From Stictocephala bisonia (lineage: Eukaryota; Arthropoda; Insecta; Hemiptera; Membracidae): a stretch of DNA of 64,000 nucleotides. The DNA lies in assembly GCA_035578905.1 (NCBI GenBank), contig JAQJVL010000680.1, positions 124,001-188,000 of the forward strand, given 5' to 3'. Under the pieces are notes generated by a model. That model did not search any database. It had not been told where the DNA came from and was given only the letters and a program-made list of their open reading frames with translations. Position numbers and translations under genes: made by a program. Positions 14,983 to 28,155 of the stretch are shown in pieces (the stretch's first letter is position 1; each line of letters opens with the position of its first letter).

Positions 14983-16013
14983 TTATTTTGTGTTTCACAA
15001 TCTTGCAGGATCTTTCTTAACAATAGACCTCGATAGTGCCGTTTGAATGCTTCTATCACTCCTTGATCAAGAGGCTGAATAAGGCTAGTGACATTTGGGG
15101 GGAGAAAGCGCACAACAATATCGCCTTTTTTCAACTCACTGGGATGCGAGGGCGCATTATCTATTAGTAAAATAGCTTTTTTCGGCAATCCTTTTCCAGT
15201 TAAAAACTTTTCAACTTGCGGCACAAACTGTTTTAAAAACCATTCCTTAAATAAGTCACTGGACATCCAGGCACTTTTTTGCGCTCTGTAAAACACTGGC
15301 AAGGCGTTTGGTGCAATATCCTTCAGAGCTCGAGGTTTCATTGACTTGCCGATGCACATTGGTGGCAACCTATGAGTGCCAGAGGCATTTGAAGCTAAGA
15401 GAAGTGTTATTCTTTCCTTTTCCATTTTGTGACCGGGGGCAGACGTTTCAGTTACTGAAGCTAGGGATTTTTTAGGCAACATCTTAAAGTTAACACCAGT
15501 TTCATCGGCATTGTAGATCTGGTCCTTACTGTAGCCTTGAGTGTAGTCTGCAAACATTGTTTTGAAAACATCTACCGAGTCTGAATCAGCAGATAACTTT
15601 TCACCGCACAAGTTCAGTTGACGGATCCCATTTCTCTTTTTAAATCGATCTAACCAACCTGAGCTGGCACAAAAATCTTTCCCTTCGTCACCTAAAAGCT
15701 CTGCTAACATTTTAGCCTTTTCTTGTAATAGGGGACCTGTTAGTGGCATGCCTTTTTCCCTCTGTTGTGTGAACCATATAAATGAGGCATCATTGACTTT
15801 ATCAAAATCTGACTTCTTCAAAGTTTTTCTGTTACCATTTTTTACAGCTTGCTCTGAAAACTTAGTTTTAGATTTTACCCATTCCGAGACAGTAGACATT
15901 CCAACTCCGTAGTTCGCCGCAACAGTCTTTAGCAAACAACCTTCTTCAACTTGTTTGATAGCAGCTAATTTATCCATAAAAGAAATAACCACACGCTTTC
16001 GCTTTGATGCCAT
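14979..16013 (-). CDS. Tigger/pogo transposase, N-terminal and catalytic part
   Basis: A 344-codon frame. Residues 1-60 form a CENP-B/pogo-type helix-turn-helix (KRKRVVISFMDKLAAIK... GVGMSTVSEW). Residues 70-130 form the second Tc5/CENP-B DNA-binding fold, with the conserved SSGWLDRFKKRNGI. The catalytic core is a DDD triad: D170 in NADETG, D285 in LLIDNAPSH and D316 in QPLDQG. D285 and D316 are 30 residues apart, in the range for pogo/Tigger enzymes. It mobilises the element through its inverted repeats and TA targets. The frame stops at TGA (14979-14981), overlapping the ATG of the next frame. Family members normally run straight on here, so the stop looks like a one-base indel. Confidence 0.9.
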   Translation of the reverse strand: MASKRKRVVISFMDKLAAIKQVEEGCLLKTVAANYGVGMSTVSEWVKSKTKFSEQAVKNGNRKTLKKSDFDKVNDASFIWFTQQREKGMPLTGPLLQEKAKMLAELLGDEGKDFCASSGWLDRFKKRNGIRQLNLCGEKLSADSDSVDVFKTMFADYTQGYSKDQIYNADETGVNFKMLPKKSLASVTETSAPGHKMEKERITLLLASNASGTHRLPPMCIGKSMKPRALKDIAPNALPVFYRAQKSAWMSSDLFKEWFLKQFVPQVEKFLTGKGLPKKAILLIDNAPSHPSELKKGDIVVRFLPPNVTSLIQPLDQGVIEAFKRHYRGLLLRKILQDCETQNK

Positions 16014-16390
16014 CGCACACGCACACCTTTACGATACGCACTACAACTGTACAAAAAACAAACTTGCTAATCACTACAACCACTACCCGTGACAGCTCCA
16101 CTGTGACCGTGACTAAGCAACTGAGGGCGGGGAATGGGGAAATTGCAAGGTCGGTGACCGGAGGGGGGTGAGTGGAAACGGGGTGGGGGAGGTGAATCAT
16201 CACAAGGACACGTCAAACATCCCGCTCATTGCCGTGCGTCGCCAATAGTCACGTAGGCGCTATTCCTAGAAAAAGAGGCTCGGCGCAGCCTCACTGTTTG
16301 CATATTACATATTTATAATTATTTACAGAACCGTTTCGGTTAACCCGGGTTTCGGTTAACCCGATTTTGGTTAACAGGGGTTCTACTGTA

Positions 16391-17379
16391 TATCATATTA
16401 AGTTTAATATCATTTAAGATGATAATTAATTTCATTTTATCATATTCTGAGTTTAGATAATAGTTGGAAGTTATTTAATTTTCCCTTTATTCAAAAATAG
16501 TTAATGTTGATTTAATTTAATTTCTTTTCATGTTCATTATTCAAAATCATATAACAACAAAATGTCCATAAATATCCAGAGTAAACAAGCTACAAACAGA
16601 TGTGTAATAATGTGTATCAAGAAATATTTTTATTTGCAAAACAGAGTAAAGAAAGGAGATGAACGAAAACAATTTTACTCTAAACATTTTATTTTTGATG
16701 TGATTGTCCCTACTTAAAACTGACTCTGGTCCCTTAATAGAGCTCTTTATAAATATAATAAGTCCACAAACTTATTTCCCTTAAAATTATCTGATCAAAA
16801 GAAGAGTGGTGAAGCCATCTTTACATGTGGCTGAGATCAACTTAATTGTTCAACTTGAACATTAATAACTTAGTTGCAACTTTTAAAGAAGAAATCTCAT
16901 TTGGAATACAGAACTTTTAATTCAATTAACATTGTCATTTACATTTCTTTTAAACTTTTAGTCTGGACATTTAAAATACAGTATATATATATATAATTGA
17001 ATTAAAATAGACTCATTTATTAACATTGCCAAACTCCATAAGTCTTTTTGAAGTGAGCATGAATTCCCACATGAGATATCTTAATGCTCTACTATTTATG
17101 CTATTTCAGTAGCTGAGGCAGAACCTACACTTTCTAATTTATTGTGAACCTAGAAGACTCTGAGGACTATCTTCTTGATTTATGTTCTTCAACTTGAGCC
17201 TATGTTTTCTCATTAAACAACTAATTTATTTTGTATCTCAACTTGTGTGTGTGTGTGTGTGTATCTTATTTGATATTTATTTTTAAATTATATTTTCCCA
17301 CAAATAAGTTTGATTAAATTTTGCTACATACATAGTAACAATACGCTGATCAATCGATCACACAACTACCGTAACAGTA
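16391..17379. other. Intron sequence between Tigger and a hAT MITE
   Basis: Non-coding AT-rich sequence. The only definite feature is a (TG)n microsatellite at about 17244-17262. Confidence 0.6.
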
Positions 17380-17387
17380 CCGACTGA

Positions 17388-17635
17388 TAAAGATGAGCAT
17401 CGATGGTCGATGTTTATATTTCGATGTCGATGTTTTTTTGATTGATGGTAAATTGTATATTACAGATTGTATTTTAAGATTTAGTAATACATATATTATT
17501 GTAATATAAAACAACTATGTTTTACACGAAAAAACATTACTGTTAAAAGATTTATGTTTTTCACACATCGAGGGCTTTAAACCATGTGAACATCAACGAT
17601 AAACATCAATGTTTCCTCTACAATGCTCATCCCTA
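17388..17635. mobile_element. Short hAT MITE
   Basis: A 248-bp element starting TAAAGATGAGCAT and ending, in reverse complement, TAGGGATGAGCAT. The flanking 8-mers are CCGACTGA (17380-17387) and CTGACTGA (17636-17643), 7 of 8 identical, as expected for a hAT target duplication. The interior has palindromic ATCGATG/CATCGA motifs. No coding capacity. Confidence 0.75.
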
Positions 17636-17643
17636 CTGACTGA

Positions 17644-19132
17644 CAAAGTAAAAAAAAGGGTTTGGGGTTGGGTTATCCAGGTAATGTTTGGGGTTGGGGG
17701 AGAAAACCGGTCAAGGATGACAACCCCGCTCGACAAACCCTGCAGGTGGGTAAGCTGCATTCCAGGAAATTTCAGGACGACTGGGATGCCGATGGTTTCT
17801 GCGTTTTCTATATTGATTTTACATTAAAAATGTAACGACTAGCGAAATACTATTATTGATTATTTGTTACTCAATTTTGTAACAAATTATTCGTTACTCC
17901 TTACTGTTTAAATATGTAACGAATACGTTACAAATTTCCTGAAAATTGTAATGATTACAAGTAATCGTTACATTTTGTGGTCGTTATTTCCAAGGCTGAA
18001 TATTACCATTACATTTTTACAAAAGCCCAAAAATTAAGAACGTTTAATACATTGGTTATTCATATTTTTATTAAGTGATTTTATTTGTATTAAAATAAAT
18101 AATACTTGCCTATAAATTTATTTAACCATAAAATAAATGTTCAGTTGGTAAATTGAAGTTCGAACATTTGTGTAATACTTAACACTTTCACTGCGGATGA
18201 CACACCGGTGTGTCAGCCATTTCCCACTAGGATGCGCGTTACATATTGGTGCGTCCACATTGAACTGCTGCTTGTATTTATCAGGGTGCTCCCAGAACTC
18301 GGTGTTGAAGGGTGATATTTTGTGCACATTGTCTAGCAGTGTTACGAAGTATTACTTTGTAGTTCATTTCTTGAATTTATTGTTAGTTTTTTTGCAGTGA
18401 ATTAAGTTTGTTTGTATACTTTGAATATATATAGTAAATGGTGTACATAATATAATCTTTATAGTGTTAATATTAAGGTTATTTATGGTGTTTATAACAT
18501 GGCTACCTTACAATGTGTTTCTTTGGAACAGAATATGAGTTATAGTGAGTCAGAAGTCGGTGAGTTTTCAGTTTGAAGATATAACGGTCGACATTCAGAT
18601 TTTGCTTCTGATAATGAATAAATATGCTGGAATAGAATAAACCGGTGGGTTGAAGGGGAAAAATACTGTCAATACCTAACATATGAACTAAAAATATTGT
18701 ATGAATTGCACATGTATCAATTTTACTTGTTTCTATGTTGAAATATGTAAGCGTGCGACTGTAGTGCCGAGCCGGGCAAGGCAGTGCCGCAGCGCACATT
18801 ACGTGACTCCATGCATAGCCATAGCGAATGTGTCAATCTAAACATTAATCATTTCTTCATAACAATGTTTTCCAAAAATTTATAAATAACAGTTTTATAT
18901 TAGTTTTATGTTTTCTTGGTTTGATAAATATATTAAAAATACTATACCAACAATTATGATAAAAAAGTGTTATTTTAAATATAAATTTTATGTTATGTTA
19001 TAAATTGAATTATTGTAATTTTCCACTTTTTTATAATTTTTTTTTTAAATATGTAGTTTCAGTATTGCAGACGAAGGTGTCATAAAATTTTTAAAATAGT
19101 TTTTTAATTAGCATAATACGTGTTGGTACAAA
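17644..19132. other. Intron sequence with repeat traces
   Basis: About 17820-17990 is dense in GTAAC/GTTAC motifs in both orientations, probably an old MITE. At 18198-18215 there is a perfect 18-bp palindrome TGACACACCGGTGTGTCA. A TTAA at 18179-18182 followed by CACTTTCACTGC, and GCAGTGAATTAA at 18394-18405, could be ends of a small TTAA element around the palindrome. No gene is seen. Confidence 0.45.
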
Positions 19133-19212
19133 TACAGTACAAGTAAACGTCACACAACACAAATTTATTACAATATAAGCACAAAATGCACAAATATGTT
19201 ACAATACAAGTA

Positions 19213-19941
19213 CAGTAGAGAGTCGATTATCCGAACTAATTGGGACCTCAGGGTGTTCGGATAACGACATGTTCGGATAATCAAACATATTTTAACCATG
19301 CCATTATAGACGCTTATTGATAAGTTTATGTAATGGATTGGGCATATTGAAATTAAAAACAACACATTTAAGTACTGTATCCACATAATACTTTAATTTT
19401 GTGTTAAGTAGTCCAGTTAAAACTTACTGGACTAATGTTCCTGAAACTAGAGTCTAATACTATTCAACACTAGCTTAAAGAAAACAAACAACTTTACAAA
19501 GTTTCAGCGCTGCATTACACGAGTGAATGACGATTAACAAGCGACTGTGCACATTCAATGTCAATTACTGTAGTACAAACGCTTGACAGCGAAGCTCAGA
19601 CTAGACAGTGTTAGGTGCACGGCGCGCCCGTTGTTTATTTTCGTCGTTTCCTGGAAGGCCCGACGTTACGGCGCAGGCACCGAGTCTGGCAGAAGCGGTA
19701 CGCCGCGCGGGGTGTGCGCTAACTATAATTTCTTTTTCGTAATAAAATATGCACTATATGTACTGTATACAGTTACTGTAGTATGGTACGTTTATTGAAA
19801 AATAAAAAATATTAAATATAAGTGTTGGAACATAAATTTACAACGTGTATTTTGCGTATATAAAAAAAATATTGTTTTCAGGTTTGGTTCGGTTAACTGA
19901 CGTTTCGGATGACTGACGTTCGGTAAATCGACGTTCTACTG
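19213..19941. mobile_element. Tigger-type MITE inside the foldback arm
   Basis: Ends are CAGTAGAGAGTCGATTATCC and, reverse-complemented, CAGTAGAACGTCGATTTACC; about 20 of 24 terminal bases agree. TA is duplicated at 19211-19212 and 19942-19943. The CAGTAGA start matches the Tigger element at 14134, so that family's transposase may have moved it. The interior has a GC-rich patch at about 19610-19720 and no transposase frame. Confidence 0.8.
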
Positions 19942-19997
19942 TACAAAATGTACAAATATTATGGTGATCAATTTCGGTGAACCACGCTCATCTTCCT

Positions 19998-20050
19998 CAG
20001 ACCAGAGGGATTCACAAAAGAATGATTCTTTTGTGAATCCCTCTGGTCTG
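19998..20050. repeat. Perfect 53-bp palindrome (26-bp arms, 1-base loop)
   Basis: The arm CAGACCAGAGGGATTCACAA... (19998-20023) is followed by one G (20024) and its exact reverse complement (20025-20050). It is the tip of the foldback element. A loop of one base implies a head-to-head junction that formed cruciform or hairpin DNA. Confidence 0.95.
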
Positions 20051-20136
20051 ATTTGTACATTTAGTACTTGTATTGTAATAGTTTTTGTGCTTACTTTGTA
20101 ATAAATTTGTGATGTGTGACGTTTACTTGTACTGTA

Positions 20137-21332
20137 AAATTTTAAAACTCCCCCATAAAATGTAATATTATTAATTTCCATAGTTTTAATATTTTAAATA
20201 TAGCCTTGTAGCTACGCTCAGTTTTAATTTGGCTTGGTATTTAGTCCAATGCGCCACTAGCCTCAAATGGCTTTTAGTAGTGTTCTTGAAACGAGGCTAG
20301 TGGTAACTAGACAATGACGTGCGCACTCACCATTGGTTCAGTCCAACGGACTCCTCTCCTCCTCTCTAGTGTAGTCTTAAAATGAACAAGGATATTTGCT
20401 AACATAATATAAATAATTCGGCTGTACTTTAGCTCATTTAAGTGCAGTAAAGAGGGTAATTTTATTATATTTGTTGTACTTGATATGTCAACAAAAATCC
20501 AAATTATATTATTAGTTATATTCCAATTTTCAATAACTATACTTAAAATTTAATGTGAAACCCTGTTATATACATTTAAAATCAAGAAGAATTCCATTAT
20601 AAATGTTAATTATTGTTTATATTCAAAACAAATAAATCTGTAGCAAGAAATATGAACATATAAGGATTTAAGGGCCCATCACTGTTAGTTTTTTTTTTTT
20701 TTTTACTAACTACTTCTTGATCAGTGACAATATATCGCAGCAACAATCTTTCAATGAGTGCAGTGGTGAATGAGTCATATTGATACTGTTAAAGTGTGTT
20801 TGATCATTATGTCGCACAGGGCATAACCAGGCCACTGCTTAGCACATGAATTTAACTGACAAAAGAAGGGATGGTGACAAAAATAACGTTTTCAATCATA
20901 TAATGACAACCTCATGGGATTATTGTTTGTCTATTGGGACAGTTTATGTACCATTGCCACTCAGCTGAATGGTATATTGTGCATTGTTCACTGGTTATTT
21001 ATATTCACTTCTGATATTCAATTGACACTCACTCAAGTTAGCTCCATTCAATTTCAAGTTAGCTCCTAGACTCTATGTATTGGAACTGTAGTACCAGCCT
21101 CCCAATATATATTGTTATACAATAGTTTTAATAGTAAAGATTATGAACAGAAAATATAAGTACAAAATGTTGAAAATATATTTCTCCACTTTTTACCCTA
21201 AGTTAGTTTTTTTAACTTCTATCGACATAATTATATCTATATATAAGGATTCACTGACTTAATGTTTTAACTGAAAATTCTTTTGAATTGCAAAATAAAG
21301 ATTATTTTCATTGAAGTTTCAGCAAAATTATC
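20137..21332. other. Intron sequence, small stem-loop only
   Basis: Non-coding. CCACTAGCCTC near 20252 pairs with GAGGCTAGTGG near 20294 to form an 11-bp stem. A T-run lies at about 20690-20704. Nothing else is recognised. Confidence 0.5.
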
Positions 21333-21336
21333 TTAA

Positions 21337-22096
21337 CCCATCATCGGTTGCGTGGTAAGTCTCTCTAAAATAGTTTTTACATTGGAAACTTTTAATAGTC
21401 AACCTATAACATTGACCTTCCAGGAATGTTTTGACTAACCCTTTTCACGTGTTTAGTGCGCATTCATGTAAATAGTAGTAGAGGTGGCAGGGGGGGAAGG
21501 GGTCAACGCCACCTACATGTTTGGCCAGTTTGACATTTTCCCTATATGTGACCGTTTGTGTCTCAGTAGTGGAGAGAAGTTTTCTCCATATGCGACTAGA
21601 TTTGTTTTTGAATTCTTCTTTTTTATAAAGTTTTTAATTTTGTTTATACATTTATTTACATGTGTTTAGTAGTGTTTTAAGTTGTAAATAAATAGTTTTA
21701 TTAAAAATTGGGAAAATTTGCTGTATTTGTAAACTTTATATTTTTTATATTTGATAAATTTAATTAATAATCTCTTATGTATGTGCTTCAATTATCCTTC
21801 GCATTAAAAAATAGATATGAATTTAATATTTAGAATAGCGAACACAACTATAAAATTCATGAAATAATTATAACAAAACTATTTATATTTAATAATTTTC
21901 AGTAGTTTTTAAAGAAAGAAAAGGCATCAAAAGTCACTTTATACTGTCTTAAAGTGTATAAAAAAAAACTTAAAAATAAAACAAATACATTTTTTATGAT
22001 GCTGGTATTGGAAAGTTAATTAGTTAGTATCATGAGTGAGAAATTTTTCTGTACTTGACCAAATTTGTTCTATCCAACTATGTGACCGATGACGGG
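21337..22096. mobile_element. piggyBac-like TTAA MITE
   Basis: The left end is CCCATCATCGGT after TTAA (21333-21336). The right end, reverse-complemented, is CCCGTCATCGGT, so 11 of 12 terminal bases match. It is followed by TTAC (22097-22100), a one-base decay of TTAA. The 760-bp interior has no transposase. Confidence 0.7.
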
Positions 22097-22100
22097 TTAC

Positions 22101-23940
<1,840 letters not shown>

Positions 23941-23943
23941 TAA

Positions 23944-24624
23944 CCCTTAAGCGCTGAGTAATTGTTTGTAATTTTTAAATTAACGCTAGATTCTTTTGTA
24001 TTTATATAATTTTTGTTTTCTCTAAAAGTTATATTTTTTTCTATTTTAACCAGTTTATTGCAAGGTTGAAAAATAAACATAACTACGAGGTACATTTTTT
24101 ACTTTTATTCATCAAAATATAAAAATCTAAATCATCCGGGTTAATCATTGTGAAAATATTTACAATCCTAGAGAATATAACTAGTCTATGTAATAATAAA
24201 ATAATTTATAACTAAAATAAATTAAACTGGAAAAAATATGAAGTAAATGCCAAATTATAAAAGTTTTTGACTAACCAAATAAATAAAGTTAGTAATTATG
24301 TTTGGAACAAACAAGCGACTGAGCTCTGAGCATTGCGTCATCTGTCTTCACGTTCCGCATATATATGCATAGAGCGCTAGCGGTAACTTTGAAAATGGTA
24401 GTGATTAGTAAAAACTTCCTACTTATTACAGTCATTGCCTAGTACAAGTTCATATGATTTATAACTAAATAACGTAAAAATAGTGTTTAACTTGAACCAT
24501 AGAGCTTGCTGCTGCGTATTTAATTTAATTTAAGTTTATAAATATCAACTAGCGTAAATATACGGATACAGCGTTATGGGCAATTATACACATGCACATT
24601 TATTCAGATTCCGCGTTTTAAGGG
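23944..24624. mobile_element. piggyBac-like TTAA MITE
   Basis: A 681-bp element flanked by TTAA on both sides (23940-23943 and 24625-24628). Terminal bases are CCCTTAAGCGCTGAG on the left and CCCTTAAAACGCGG on the right (reverse complement), sharing CCCTTAA. It starts only 64 bp after the kinase exon. No coding capacity. Confidence 0.6.
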
Positions 24625-24628
24625 TTAA

Positions 24629-26026
24629 TGATTTAGGATTAAAAACTAAACATCTTCTTCTACACTGTTAGCCCAATTATAACAAGAACCTGCAATATGT
24701 GAAATCCACATTATCAATTGTTTATATTCGGAACCTGTCTTCATAAACAGCAGCAAAGGTTAATGCCATGAAAAAAGTTGCATGTCATTGCAGAGTCATT
24801 TTTAGAACATTAACAGACACGATGTGGACAACTGCCTAGGCTCTGTTTTAATTAGTTGCTGACTATTGTGCCGTTTTTACACGTCCTAATTTATAAATAA
24901 TTAATCGCTATGTGGGTTTTATAAATAAGCAACACGATATACTAAACAATTACTAAATTTATTAAATCTATAAAATCAACTTATTACAATTAAATGGATT
25001 ATTTCCTTAACTTTAAAACTATTGTGAAAAGTATAATTTACTATTAGGCCTAACTGTTACAATTAAACTAATCTATAATTACAATCTTCGATGGCATCAA
25101 TAATTACAACTACTAATTGCAAAGTGACTTTACTAAATTCCCTTCTTTTAATCACAATTCCTAGCTCTATAAAGTGGCTTTCCTAGATTCTCTACTATTA
25201 TTTACAATTACTAACTATAAAGTGACTCTACTAGCTTCCCTACTACCTACAGTCCAATGCTAACAGTTCACTCACAGTTTCTTCAGTGTCCCTTCAGAAG
25301 TCGTCCACAAGTACCGCAATGCTCCTTCGTTGATCCCCACAACGAACCACTCACCGGTAACTTCTCCGTAGACCACTTCTCTATACACGGACACTTCACT
25401 CGCACTGTAGAACTGTCTCACTGTCGCCGCAAACACCTGGGCTGTAGGCTGTAGACTCACTGACTGACTGACTGACTAGCGCTGGTATCCGGGCCGCATA
25501 TATCACCTGCAGGTCTCCATCTAGAAGCTTCTTGAATTCCCCTGCGTCCGAAGTTCCATGACAGAGCTGGCTCGTCAACCCAGAAGATTCTAGAAGTCTA
25601 TTGAAGAGGTAAAGGGGCGTTCATGCGTAAGCCATTGTGCCCCAAAGGTTGTAAACAAGCAGGGCAGGTGGTCAGCGACCCATCCATTACTTCCGCATCA
25701 CCGGTTCCCAGGATAGAGGCCACTCGGAATGTCACACTATTATGTTTCTGTCTGGGCAATGAATACATGTCTCTAAGAAGTGAAAACTCGTGTTAAAAAG
25801 TCAGACTACTTTTATCTGACTTTGACATCTTTGAGCAGCCCCTACTAAGTTGAGATAAAGGAAGATCACAAACTTCTAAAAAAGTTAGAGAGAAGAGGGA
25901 ATGGGTATTTGGTAGAGAGGGGAGTATATGGTAGAAAATCTCCAATGCTGTGTATTAAGACCACTAATTATCAACTGCTTTAAAAATCTCCTCTTCAAAG
26001 TACCTCTTGAAAATTCAAAACCCATA
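24629..26026. other. Intron sequence with degenerate tandem repeat
   Basis: At about 25095-25250 a unit of 45-65 bp centred on AAAGTG(A/G)CTTT/CT recurs three times with many changes. A short (ACTG)n run lies at 25459-25477. A GC-richer block at 25250-25720 has opposing short frames (25257-25454, 25272-25460) without any recognisable domain, and may be an unidentified repeat. Confidence 0.4.
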
Positions 26027-28070
26027 CAGGGTGTCTACCGGTCATGAAAGTCACAAAAAAATAACGGACTTCTTAGAACGGTCATGGATGTCACGAAAAT
26101 TGTCAAAAAAGTTAAGTTACTATAATTTGTGCTAAAGAATTAATAAATATCACTGACTTTGTTATAATAGTGATATTAATTGGTAACAGTCAGACATTTA
26201 TTTAAATTTAATATTTCATGTCAAAATCATATCATTCACATAACAAATAACCGCGAAGCCATTAGTCAGCCAACAGGTAAAATTAATTGTTGTAATTTTC
26301 AGTTTTGTTTGCAGAGAACCAGTCAATCCATTTACCCAATGAAATTATCATATTTATTCCGCATTTCAAACTTAAGTATTACTAAGTATTATTAAGTTAC
26401 AATTACTTGTGCAGGGAACTAGTCACATGTTGACAGCAAAAAATACTGTATTATTTAAAATGCTGTATTGCCATTTTAGGGAGTACGATCCAGCTTTAAT
26501 ATTCTCTAGGTTAGGTATAGGTATACGATATTTTTGTTTGTAAAAGAAAGCAAACAGTTTATTATTACTGAGGTTTTGAAACAATATGAATCTTAAATTA
26601 TTTTTATTTGGGAATAAATGACATAAATTCTTCATGCTCTGACTTGTTATTTTTGAGAGGAGTGGAAAACGGTAATTTTGCGAGACCAGAAGCCTATGAA
26701 ACGATAACGTAATATTAATTTTCTTATAAATAAGTTGACGTGATAAAATAAACAATATGTTTTTTCTTTACATTTAAGTTTGTTAATAATTAAAGGGTTA
26801 TTAAAATTTTAAAGGTTTATATATAACTATAACTGAATTATTACAATATAATAATTGCATTTTTGTCTTCGTTCGGCAGTTGTGTTTTATCGGCGCTTGA
26901 CCATGACTGACCAACATTGTTCAGTTAGTTCTGTTTTTGTGCTCCATCAAATTCTATTACCATTGCTTAACTAATATTTCAATTTGGTTGGAATGGTTGG
27001 CATCTCTGCTAATACATGCTTATTTTAATGCTAGTTCTTTTAAATTCAGTTGTAATGACGCTGTGTCGGCAGCTGCTACCCTTATAACTTACTGTCAAGA
27101 GGGTGGTGTTGAAATTGAGACAATTGTTCATTTAAAACATCTCCAGGAGAATGTTATCTTAGAATCTTTAACTAAGAAGAAGAAAAAAACTTTTTGATTT
27201 TTTTAAAGTATAAAGATGATATTTTGAGAGTTTTCACTTATGTGTTATGTATGCACAGTTTGTTCATTCTACTATAATTAGGTACGTACAATAAAAAAGT
27301 TTGTTTTTATAGTATAGTGTTTGCTTATTTTCACGTTTCTTACTGAATATAGGTTATTTATGCATTGTGTAAATGGCACCCTTGGTAATCAGACAGTGTG
27401 CTGGTCCCATATATGTTGGATTGTCAAGATTGGACTGTATTCTAATTTGTCTGGGAAATCACACTACTCTTAATCTATATAAAATGTTCTTAAAATTTTC
27501 TCTATATCCATAGTTAAAAATTGTTATTTGTGTAATAGGCCTGCATCTATCTTTAAGTGTTGATTTTTACAATTATTTTCATTTATGCTTGGTAAATGCA
27601 ATATTCCAGATTTATGGCTTGAAGATAGCAATAGAAGAAATGGCTTAGGAGAAATGGAACTGATATTTATTCAGCATTTTGCTTATTTTGTAAAAAGTCT
27701 TTTGACATATCCTATTCTGAAATTAGTAACATCAAAATTCATACAAAAGGAAGGTAACATGCCTCAATAGAATTATAAATCTAATTTGAATAAGAAGTTA
27801 TTTATTATTTTTCTACTTTACTTCATAATGATACACTTTTTAAATTACATATTTATCTTCTTAAGTATTAGTGTGCTTAATCGTTCATTTGAAAATTAAC
27901 TATATTTGATTGGGAAAATACCCTGTGTCTATAAACTCTAATTCATAATAGTTATTTATTAAAGTTTATAAAAAATAAAACGATTTTTCCAATTATGCCG
28001 TACCATAAGGTCACCATTTTCCATCATAAAAGTCACATATTTTTAAATCTGAATAACAGTAGACACCCTT
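26027..28070. mobile_element. Probable hAT-type element with CAGGGTGTCTAC ends
   Basis: The left end is CAGGGTGTCTACCGG and the right end, reverse-complemented, is AAGGGTGTCTACTG, sharing 10 or more bases. Just inside both ends the motif TCAT(G/A)AAAGTCAC recurs. No matching 8-bp duplication was found, and no intact transposase. A short frame at 26937-27197 ends in a lysine run and was not recognised. Confidence 0.5.
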
Positions 28071-28155
28071 ATACATGCTTTTTTAATTGGTTCACCAAAA
28101 ATAAGATCAGAAATCTCGGTTTTTAAAGTCATTTATTTTACAATTTAGTTAGAAT

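Larger units (their letters stand above)
14134..16388 (-). mobile_element. Nearly complete Tigger/pogo DNA transposon
   Basis: Terminal inverted repeats CAGTAGAACCCC(A/T)GTTAACC lie at both ends and the target TA is duplicated at 14132-14133 and 16389-16390, the hallmark of the Tc1/mariner-pogo group. The 2255-bp element encodes on the minus strand a CENP-B/Jerky-type transposase in three pieces: ORF1 (14979-16013), ORF2 (to a splice donor at 14613) and a terminal exon (14367-14513). The right subterminal region has three repeats of a GGTTAACC-type motif, which could be transposase binding sites. Only one coding break is evident (ORF1/ORF2), so the copy is fairly recent. Confidence 0.9.
19135..20134. 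mobile_element. Foldback element with very long inverted repeats
   Basis: The left arm begins CAGTACAAGTAAACGTCACAC (19135 on) and the right arm ends with its reverse complement (to 20134), each flanked by TA. The arms match along most of their length through shared blocks (CACAAATTTATTAC, AAGCACAAAA, TTACAATACAAGTAC, AAATGTACAAAT), converging on a perfect 53-bp palindrome at 19998-20050. The left arm is interrupted by a 729-bp MITE at 19213-19941. About 40 bp near 19958-19997 has no partner on the right. Without the MITE the unit would be a near-complete hairpin of about 270 bp. No protein is encoded. Confidence 0.7.

Noticed and set aside
26019..28078. 8-bp target duplication of the CAGGGTGTCTAC element
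   Set aside because: Flanking 8-mers AACCCATA and ATACATGC do not match in any reasonable alignment.
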